DNA from: Hibiscus mutabilis
Taxonomy: Eukaryota > Streptophyta > Magnoliopsida > Malvales > Malvaceae
DNA: 64,000 nucleotides
Direction: 5' to 3'
Assembly (NCBI GenBank): GCA_019671005.1
Contig: CM033744.1
Span: 7,282,208 to 7,346,207 of the forward strand
The translations under genes and the position numbers were made by a program. The notes beneath the pieces were generated by a model. It ran no database searches. It worked only from the letters and a program-made list of their open reading frames with translations, and was not told where the DNA came from. This document shows positions 55,506-64,000 of the stretch, in pieces. Within the stretch, counting starts at the first letter, position 1, and every line of letters begins with the position of its first letter.

Positions 55506-57304
55506 ATATATGATCAACGACATAAATATCATGTCAATATATAAACAAGGTAGACTCATCGCAAGTCTTCCTACTGATGTATAAAACATCCATGTATCAT
55601 GTTATGTATGCATTGCACTCTCCTGATGCCTCACTAGTAATCTTACTGTCGATTTAACTTTACTCTTGAACTTTTTTCTTATCTTTAAACTTGCCCGTAA
55701 TACGATCTCAATCACGATCACGATCTATAAAATCATCGTTTACCAAACACATGTATTTCAAAGCATATGTTAGTATCATTCTAACATAGGCACATATTAG
55801 GAATAAAATTCCTAAAAATCCTTTATTATTCATATACATCACAAATTCACAAGACATTCTCAAATCTCATAAAATAACCATAAAATGAATTCTTTTAGAA
55901 TTCACCTCAACCTTCCAAATTATTCAAAATGTTCCTTGTCATTGAACTTCAAATTCAATCATTAGACAACATAATCAAGTATTCCAAGAATACATTGAAG
56001 CTTAACACATTAATTTTCTAATCAGTTTCCATTTCACTTTCAATTTTTCCTTAATATGTCATTTGGTTCTCAACACTTTATAAACTTCCAAATTGATCCA
56101 AACAATATTCTAGGCCTTGTAAAATTATTCTCACATCATTTCTAGCCTTAGGAAATTTTTCCATAATTTTCTCAATTTTCCCCCTAAGGCCGAATATGAA
56201 AGGTCACAACACTCAAATTTCCATCTTGATTCAAGCATGAATTCAACTTCTAAACTTTATTTCCAAGCTTGTACAATTATTTCCATATCAAAATAAATCC
56301 AAATTCAACTTCACATCAAAACCCTAACTTTAACCAAATTAGGATTTAACTATTTCCAAGTAGTTTCAATCATCATACAAGCTTGGATATGATTCTACAA
56401 CAACAACTTCATCAAAATCTAATCTTAAATCATCATATTTAAAAATCCCCTTCATCCATCAAAATCATAAAACTAAGGTTTCAAGCAAGGAAAGCATGAA
56501 TAAATGGTACCAAGAGATAGAGAATTTCATGGAGATCAACTTCATATTTCATGCTTTCATCCAAAATCCTAACTAAATAAGCTTGAAAATAAAAAATAAA
56601 ATTTTTCTCTTACCTTAGAGAGGGTTTCGAACAAGGGGGAAAATATGTAGAAAATTCTTGACTTTTCACTTGTTTAATTTTAGTCCATTTGTCATCTTAA
56701 ATAAAAATCCAAATAAATATATCTTTTATAGAAAAATGACCATTTTGCCCTTATAATCCAATGTCCCACATCTTGCCACATGTCAATCTACTCATCCAAG
56801 GGTCAAAAATAAACCAATGAGTTAGTCATTATCAACTTTGCCCTTGAAATTTTCCAAAATTACAAATCTTGCCATTTTTCATCCAATGGCTCACATTTAA
56901 CATGGAAAACTTACTTTAATCCAATGGTCCATGTTAAATCCAACCATTTTAAGACATGGAAATGACATTTTTAACCTTGCCTTATCATCCTTTAAAATAT
57001 CTTGAATATCTGATTCGATCTAATTATTCGAATCTTTTTCTAAACTTTATAGCCAATAATACAAATTCCGAACAAAAAATATGGGTAACACAAAAACATC
57101 ATTCTTGGGGTAAACTATTCATTTACGGGACTTAAGTACATAACTTTTGAAAATTACAATTTAGTCCCTAAACTTTTCCAAAGTTTTTACTTTAGCGACA
57201 AAATTTTCAAAATTTTAATTGTAGTCACTAGCCAAATTTTGGGATATTACAATTCTCTCCCCCTTAATAAAAATTCATCCTCGAATTTTCCTTACATACT
57301 TGGT

Positions 57305-58309
57305 TCAAAAAGGTACGGAAACTACCTTTTTCATTATTTCCTCTATTTCCCATGTAGCTTCTTCGACTTTGTGGTTTCTCCGCAGAAACTTAACTAGGGG
57401 AATCTTTTTGTTCCTTAATTGCTTTTCTCCTCGAGCTAAGATTCTTACAGGTTCTTCCTCATATGTCAGATCCGATTGAATTTCAATCTCTTCTGGTGCA
57501 ATGATATGCGAAAGATCTGATCGATATCTTCGAAGCATGGACGCATGAAATACATCATGGACCTTACTCAGTTCTGTTGGTAAAGCTAGTTGATACGCCA
57601 CTGGACCAACCCTTTTCAAGATTTCATAAGGACCAATGAATCTTGGACTAAGTTTACCCTTTCGTCCAAAGCGTAGTATCTTTTTCCAGGGTGAAACATT
57701 TAAAAATACTTTGTCTCTAACTTCGAACTCATTATCCTTTCTTTTAAGATCTGAATATGACTTTTGTCTGTCAGCAGCGGTCTTTAAATTATCTTGAATT
57801 ATCTTTACTTGGTTTTCCATTTCTTGAACAAGATCTGGTTCAATGATTTTTCGATCCTCCAACTCGAACCAATTTAACGGTGTTCAGCGTTTTCTTCCAT
57901 ATAATGCCTCATAAGGTGCCATCCTTATACTTGATTGGTAACTGTTGTTGTAGGCAAACTCAACTAATGGAATGTATTTTTCCCATGAACTTGCAAAATT
58001 TATTATACAAGCTTGGAGCATATCTTCGAGTATCTGAATAGTTCTTTCCGATTGTCCATTTGTTTAAGGATGAAAAGCAGTACTGAAGTGTAGCCGAGTT
58101 CCCAATGCTTCATGTAATGCTCTCCAAAACCTTAAAGTGAACCTTGGATCTCTATCAGAAATAATAGACATAGGAACACCATGCAATCTAACAATTTCCT
58201 TAATATATAACCTCGCCAACTTGTTTAAGGAATAATATGTTCGAACTGGTATGAAATATGTCGTTTTAGTCAATCGGTCCACAATCATCCAAATCGAATC
58301 TTTTATCAT
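57305..58309 (-). pseudogene. gypsy integrase with chromodomain-like end
   Basis: One frame. Core with DSIWMIVDRLTKTTYFIPVR (first Asp) and SDRDPRFTLRFWRALHEALG (second Asp region). Continues NGQSERTIQILEDMLQACI (catalytic Glu block), then VFLNVSPWKKILRFGRKGKL, LSPRFIGPYEILKRVGPVAY and the chromodomain-like KIPLVKFLRRNHKVEEATWE. Two stops interrupt it: TAA at 58064-58066 (expected CAA) and TGA at 57884-57886 (CGA likely). No indels from 58309 to 57305. Of the chromovirus type by the end region. Confidence 0.85.
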
Positions 58310-58440
58310 GATACATTTTGTTGCCCCTTGGATGCATAGTTAAAGGACTATAATGTGCCTCCGAAAGTATTTCTCTCTTTAGCCCAACATCGTCAAGAAT
58401 GTATACACATCCTTTATAACATAAACATCCATTTGATTTT
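58310..58440 (-). pseudogene. gypsy integrase zinc-region fragment
   Basis: NGCLCYKGCVYILDDVGLKR and EAHYSPLTMHPRGNKMYHD, the segment before and in the HHCC domain. The following cysteines are missing: the text jumps to the core, so about 80 residues are deleted. The upstream end is cut by the LTR at 58441. Confidence 0.75.
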
Positions 58441-58973
58441 TGTAACACCCATAACGTATGTCCGTAATACGAATAAACATTACAGATGTTACTAAAAACA
58501 TATACTGAATTTTTAAACTCTTCAGTAAACAGCAATTTCTATAAATTTCAACTGAAAACAATTCTAGATAATTGGAGCTAGTTTTAACCCTGAATTGGTT
58601 TATAAAACATAAAAATTAGTTATTTAAAAGAAAATATTGTTTAGTGTGAAAACGTCGCTTGTTGCCTAGACTCTTTCTTGATTATAAAAATTCTGAGCGA
58701 TAAGATTTAAATTCTAGTTAAACCATTATACTTTTACCTTACTGGTAACATTAGTTCATTTTCACACTCCATGTGTCCTTGTACTATCATACTTCGAAAA
58801 TATATACTTTAAAGCTTGCAAAACAGTTTTCTTGAAAATATAATTACATGCCCACTAGTTCCTGACTATTTTAAAGATGTACGTACTTTCACTTGCCGAT
58901 AACTTGACTTCCAAATGAGTGGCTCCTCCTTGCTAATTCTGATCTAAAGAACCTACGTATGAAATAAAACACA

Positions 58974-58993
58974 CACTAAGTACGAACTTAGTG
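58974..58993 (-). other. conserved hairpin CACTAAGT-ACGA-ACTTAGTG
   Basis: Perfect 8-bp stem, 4-base loop, the longest version of the hairpin at 11584-11599. Confidence 0.6.
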
Positions 58994-59567
58994 AGGCAGT
59001 TAAACTTATTTATTTAAAAAAACATGAAATTATGTAATACAGTGTGTCATATATAAAGGGCATTTCTTCTTCTTTTTTTTTCTCTCTATAGCATGGCAAG
59101 TATATCTCAATGTATATATGTCATGTATCATAACTATCATATAAATCATGTTATTATTGCATAATATATTCTCTATCATGGACATGCTTCATCATGTAAT
59201 CATTTATATATCATGTACTCTATCATGATCATGCTTCCTTTATGCCATCATTTGCATAACATGTATTCTATCATGGTCATGTTTTCATTATGCCACCATT
59301 TGCATAACATGCATTCTATCATGTATGCCATGTCCTTCTCGGTCATGTGACATGTAACTTCTTTTTCATGTATCATGTATTCATGTAACATTTGTATCAT
59401 GTATCATATAACATATGTAGAAAGTAACATGTAACATCGGAATCACATATCATGTAACACCTCTTTCATGTAACATTTCTATCATGTATCATGTTCTTTC
59501 ATGTAATTATCTTGTTATATTATAATCGTGTCTGGCTAGAGGTCCATGGAAACCCCATAGCCTATCT

Positions 59568-59579
59568 GCACCGTAGTGC
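59568..59579 (-). other. cUACGg tetraloop hairpin
   Basis: GCACCGTAGTGC gives GCAC-UACG-GUGC in sense RNA. It sits in the place of the UUCG hairpin of the other two families and still fits the UNCG tetraloop rule. Confidence 0.5.
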
Positions 59580-62500
59580 CTTGTGGAGTGCGTACTCGAG
59601 ATGACGCTCTTTGCTCCTCATTTAAGGACGTCATTTGCTCCTTATGTTAAAACACATCGTTAGTGCATTTTGCACTATGGGCTTGGATCCCCAGGGTGTA
59701 TCTTGTTTCATTTTAACTTGTTTCATTTTAATATTGTCATTATCCATATTTCATGTATGCATAATGCATCATCATTTATGCAAACAATCATCCGTACCTG
59801 ATATTCCATCAATCTTGTCATGTCGAGCAATGTATCATATCACGTATTATAGAGAAATGAAATGTTAATTTCAACATAATGCAAACATATAGAAATGCAC
59901 TCACCTTTGCCATTTATTAATATGCCTCACTAAGCTCTATTGATCCTTTCCTTTATAGTACCTCGAACCTTCTTTTGATTCGGATCCAACTTCATTTATC
60001 ATATGAATATAAATAAACATTTGTTAGATTCACTTCTAACAATATTTCAATTAAGCTATTTAATCATTCAACATAAAAAAATTTCATAAATTTCTTTCAT
60101 TCCTTATACTGTTCACAAACTCATTTTTGGTCCTTAATGACCATTTGATCTTCAAGTAATTCCTCCAAGCTTGCTAACCAACATTAGACACAAATTGTCT
60201 CAATTTCCATTTTTTGTCAACTTGCACTATCATCAAAGATTTACTTCTACAGGACAGAATACATACTGAATCTTAATCTCCTTTATACCGTAGAAACTAG
60301 ATTCGTTAACAGTTCTAACGATATAAGCCACATAATTTAATAAAATCTACAAAAATTATGGAAATTCATCAAACTCCCGTTTACAGGGCTGTACTGACAA
60401 AAATTGTTCTGTAATTTTTCTGACCTTTATTCGATTAAAAATTAATATCTTTTAACCCGGAATTCGAAATCAGTTTCCGTTTGTTGGAAATGAAACTAGG
60501 TTCGATAAGCTTTTCAACCATATAAACTAATAACCCAGATTCAATTTGTACGATTTATGACAAATTTTGAAAGTCGAATTCCAACATTGAATTTCGGAAT
60601 AGACTACTATATTGTTTTTTGACCTTTAGTCGCTTAAAAATTCATATCTTTTGATATAAGAATCAAAATCAATCACCGTTTGTTTTAAACGAAACTAGAC
60701 AAATAAATATTTACATCGATATAAAATTCATCATCTAACCATTTTTGTAGAATTTATGGTGAATTTTCAAACTTACTGTCAAATCCAGTTTTCCTACACA
60801 ACTTCCATAAATAACTTCAAACTTTATAATAATTTCTCCCTTACTTTGCTATTTGTCAATTTGGTCCCCTTACTTGATTCAAACCAATAATGTATCACTT
60901 TCTTCATCAAATAATTATTCAAAAAAATAATTCCCTCTAATGTTTTGTTCTTTTTGAAATAGTCACTAAAATGCAAAGATAAGGATCCAAGCTTCTTAAC
61001 TTTGCAAATTAGTCCTCAAATCAACATTACTACTTGAATTCTAATATTTCAACAAAAATTCAGATTTAATCGTTTTCTAAAACCTTATTTTCGAATTGGT
61101 TACTTAACTTTGATAATTTGTCAAAATGGTTACTAATTCGATTCAACATCGGTTTAACATTCTAACTTCAATTTCACATCTCCAAATTCAATAATAACAT
61201 AAATACACTTGAAAATAATAAAAATTTAGATTAATCGTTTAACTTTCAAATTTGCCAAAATGGTCCCTATACCTTTAATTTAGGGTTTTGCTTCCAAATA
61301 ACAATTCAAGCTTACTATATCATTTATCCAAAATCACAAACCCTAAATCAAACTTGAATCCATAAACCCTAATCATCTTCATACAAACTAAATATGCAGG
61401 TTTTAAATCTCAACTCAATAACATGATTTTAACATTATACTAGCTTGATTTCAACTTGAATTTCATCATGAAATCATAAAATTCCAAAAGCCCCCATTAA
61501 CCCTAATTTATTCTCAGGCAAAATTCTCATCAATCAAGCATGTTTTCCATGAATTATTTACACCAAAAGATAGAACTTGATGAGTAGAACAACTTTGCAG
61601 TTGAAAATATTACCTGAAAATCGAGTTTTGGGGCTCAAAGCGAACTTGGAAATTTTCTTCCCTTTCCCCTTTTATTTTCGAAATCAAGAAGATGAAGAGT
61701 AGTCTTCATCTTTTGGTTCTCTAACTTTCAGTCTCTACAATTATGCCACTTGTAAATAAAAATGAATTTTAAATTCATTTAAATAGTTAAATTACTAAAA
61801 TGCCCTTTTAATCCAATGGTTGAGATTTAATCTCATCAAAATCAATGGCCAAGATCTCATCCATGTTTATTTTGACCTTTAAAGATTTCCCTCAAAGTTT
61901 CAAAATATTTCAAAAATGCTATCCATGTCAAAGGACCAATTTGCCCTCCAACTTGGTTCCATTCCAACCGGCCTCATTCCAAAATATCGTAGATTTTTAT
62001 TTATGGCATTTATTCGATTCAAATATCTGAATTTCACTCAATACGATTTCCAAATTTTCTTTCTTTGAGCTTTATTGCTTTATAGGCACTCTATCAGAAT
62101 CTAACTAAATCTAGTTAGAATCCAACAAAAGTAATAAAATATTCATAAAATAATATTTTATGAATTTTCCATAATCTTTGGAACTTTCTTTAAAATTTCA
62201 ACTCGATCCGATGTACCGATAATTATCGAGAAGTTTATCAGGTACAATTCCTACTTGAAAATCTTATAACAATAATCTATTATGAATATTGTTAAATCAT
62301 GCTGAATCCTTTTTATCAATCAAAAACACTAACATGTAACCTTCCCAATAGGTCAACCATCCTTGTACTACTCCGGGCTGAGCACGTTTAACAATTTTTA
62401 TTCGATCGATTTTCAAATTTTTGAACTTTATTACTTTATATCCATTAATATAAACTTCGTACGAAAAATCCGGGTAACACGGAGATGTCAATCTTGGGGA

Positions 62501-62649
62501 TGAACTATTCATTTACGGGGTTAGATTACATAACTTTTGAAAATTACACTTTGGTCCCTGAACTTTTCTAAAATTTACACTTTAACCCCCTAAACATTCA
62601 AAAATTACATTTTGGTCACTAGTAAAAAATTTGGGATATTACAATTCTC

Positions 62650-63640
62650 CCCCTCTTAAAAAAATTCGTCCTCAAATTTTCAATGTTTACCCGTTTCAAA
62701 CAATTTCGGGTATTACTACTGCATTCTCCTTTCATTTTCCATGTGACTTCTTCCACTTTATGATTTCTCCTAAGGACTTTAACCAGTGGAATTTTCTTGT
62801 TCCTTAATTCTTTGACTTCATATGCCAAGATTTTCACTGATTGTTACTCATATCTTGGAGTAACGCCAGTTGATAAACCACTAGTTCAACTCCGTTTAGA
62901 ATCACGTATGGCCCAATAATTTTGGGACTAAGATTTCCTTTTTTACTAAAACATAACACCTTCTTCCAAGGTGAAACCTTTAGAAACACTTTGTCCTCAA
63001 CTTTGTACTTAGCATATTTCTCTTCTTGTCTGCATAAGCCTTTTTGTCGATCCGCGGCAGCCTTGAGATTATATTAAATAATTATTACTTTATCCTCTAT
63101 TTCTCATGTCAAATCAAACCCCTCCAACTTTTGGGTTATACCAAACATTTCGATCATGTAGCTCAAACCAATAATGAAGAGTTCAGCATATTCTTCCATA
63201 CAATATTTTCAAATGGTGCCATCTTAATATTTGTCTGATAACTATTGTTACTGGTAATCCTATTACAAATTCAATTGTCACTCGTTCTCATTTCCATTGG
63301 GAAATAGAAATAGGCTGAATCAATCCAGAAGGTACTTGATGTTTTGGCTTTTACTTGTTAGCATGTTGAACACTTTGTCATAAATTTCGAAATTATCCTT
63401 TTTCATTCCTGGCCACTAATACCGAGTCTTTAGATCTTAATACATTTTGCTACTTCCAGAGTACATAGTCAATGGACTATGACAACTTCAGTCAAAACTT
63501 CTTTCTTCAAATCACCATTATCAGGAAAGTAAACTTTTTCTTGATAATATAAGCAACCATTTGACTTAATTTCATAGTCATGTGTTTTTCTTGTTTCAAC
63601 TTACTTCTTTTCTTTTATTTTCTTTTTATGAGTTTTGAGC
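62650..63640 (-). pseudogene. gypsy integrase remnant of nested element
   Basis: KELRNKKIPLVKVLRRNHKV is the chromodomain-like end. Upstream, NNSYQTNIKMAPFE (about 63190-63250) directly adjoins the core start KSQNIKYLL...ISISQWKWE-like text, so the catalytic middle is deleted. Many frameshifts. Confidence 0.7.
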
Positions 63641-63724
63641 TGCATTGATGCATAGGCTACAACATTAATCTTCTCGAAATGATAATCTATAACTACATTG
63701 TAGTCTTTTAGGTGCCTATCTTTG

Positions 63725-63946
63725 TTACCATAGGTTCAATTCTTTTTGCATCATTAGTTGCTTTAAACCTTTGTGGTCCATATAAATATAGCACTTTTCA
63801 CTATATAAACAGTATCGCCAGATCATTAAAACCATAATTACAACCATCGTCTCTAAATCATGTGTCGGGTAACTTTTTTCATGGGTCTTAAGCTGATTCA
63901 TAACATAAGATACTACACGATCCTCTTGCATTAATACACGTCTCAA
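63725..63946 (-). pseudogene. gypsy RNase H remnant of nested element
   Basis: RVLMQEDRVVSYVMNQLKTH, then YPTHDLETMVVIMVLMIWRY, YSEKCYIYMDHKGLKQLMMQ and KELNLW match the RT-RNase H connection LMQ.gkViAYaSRQLK.HE.NYPTHDLEL...ALKiWRHYLYG and TDHKSLKYl. The catalytic TDHKSL block reads MDHKGL. Confidence 0.8.
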
Positions 63947-64000
63947 ACCACAATGAGATGCATTACTATATAAAATATATTCCTTTTCATGCTCTAGCTA

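Larger units (their letters stand above)
54640..57251 (-). mobile_element. gypsy LTR, left end lost
   Basis: Ends GGGATATTACA at 57251 and is followed by ATTCTCTCCCCCTTAATAA, the complement of the purine primer, so it is the 3' LTR of a - strand element. It shares with the 11193-27737 family CACACGCTAAGTA, GCACCGAAGTGCTAA, GCACATTATAAGGTTGTGC, GCAGCGTGCTGCTGGACTC and the 23-bp palindrome, but differs elsewhere. I cannot find its TGTAACACC start; it is truncated or too diverged before about 54640. Confidence 0.7.
57252..58440 (-). mobile_element. gypsy internal DNA, interrupted by a second gypsy
   Basis: Purine-tract complement at 57252-57270, integrase (57305-58309), then the integrase zinc region (58310-58440), where another element's LTR begins. 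The rest of this element lies beyond that insertion, outside the window. Confidence 0.8.
58441..62643 (-). mobile_element. gypsy LTR of a nested element (third family)
   Basis: Window ends TGTAACACCCATAACG and GGGATATTACA, 4203 bp, followed by the purine-primer complement, so this is a 3' LTR. It interrupts the integrase zinc region of the older element. It shares TCATATCTTTT-, AATCAGTTTCCGTTTGTTGG- and CAAATTTGCCA-like text with the 11193-27737 LTRs but is clearly a separate family. 59090-59520 is a TCATGTATCATGTAACAT-rich repeat region. Confidence 0.8.
62644..64000 (-). mobile_element. nested gypsy element, internal part, runs off window
   Basis: Purine-tract complement ATTCTCCCCCTCTTAA at 62644-62659, then integrase and RNase H/RT remnants in - strand order. 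The 5' part lies beyond 64000. Confidence 0.8.

Overview
The window looks like gene-poor nuclear DNA of a flowering plant. It is AT-rich, has no bacterial-style operons, and is almost entirely transposable elements nested in one another: Ty3/gypsy and Ty1/copia LTR retrotransposons, an L1-type LINE, and MULE and hAT MITEs. The long LTRs of the form TGTAACACCC...TATTACA suggest a Malvaceae genome such as cotton. That taxonomic guess is from memory of repeat families, not from a search.

Layout. 1-5278: the 3' end of a Tat/Ogre-lineage gypsy element on the + strand, made of a 3' untranslated region with three minisatellite families and polypurine tracts, then a 1.58-kb 3' LTR. 5281-11192: the only host-gene territory I can support. 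It holds one small secreted-protein gene on the - strand (5463-5717) and a second on the + strand (from 7149) cut by a decayed copia element (7338-10730); its reading frame resumes after the element. 11193-27737: a gypsy element with about 4.1-kb LTRs and only about 2.1 kb of internal DNA, present as LTR-internal-LTR-internal-LTR. The middle LTR is a left/right chimera of the outer two. 27830-33338: a decayed - strand copia element. 34742-39680: a LINE fragment split by a MULE-type MITE (9-bp target duplication), itself split by a gag-protease-only gypsy element with 593-bp LTRs. 42580-43365: a roughly 115-120-bp tandem array. 43611-50790: an L1-type LINE (RRM ORF1; endonuclease, RT, zf-RVT and RNase H in ORF2), broken by a 1763-bp solo LTR with a perfect 5-bp target duplication. 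50807-51714 and 53311-53853: a foldback element and two adjacent MITEs with 8- and 9-bp target duplications. 54640-64000: a decayed - strand gypsy element interrupted by another - strand gypsy element that runs off the window.

No element looks able to move by itself: every pol region has stops, frameshifts or deletions. The most unusual signals are (1) the tandem gypsy element, whose middle LTR has the structure expected from unequal LTR-LTR crossing over; (2) small hairpins shared by otherwise diverged - strand gypsy LTRs, including GCAC-UUCG-GUGC and GCAC-UACG-GUGC (both UNCG tetraloops in the sense RNA) and a 33-bp hairpin array with a compensatory base-pair change; and (3) a gag-protease element whose single 745-codon frame carries an unrecognised C-terminal domain and five nonsense codons, all explicable as C-to-T changes. 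Coordinates of decayed coding regions are approximate where no start or stop defines them.
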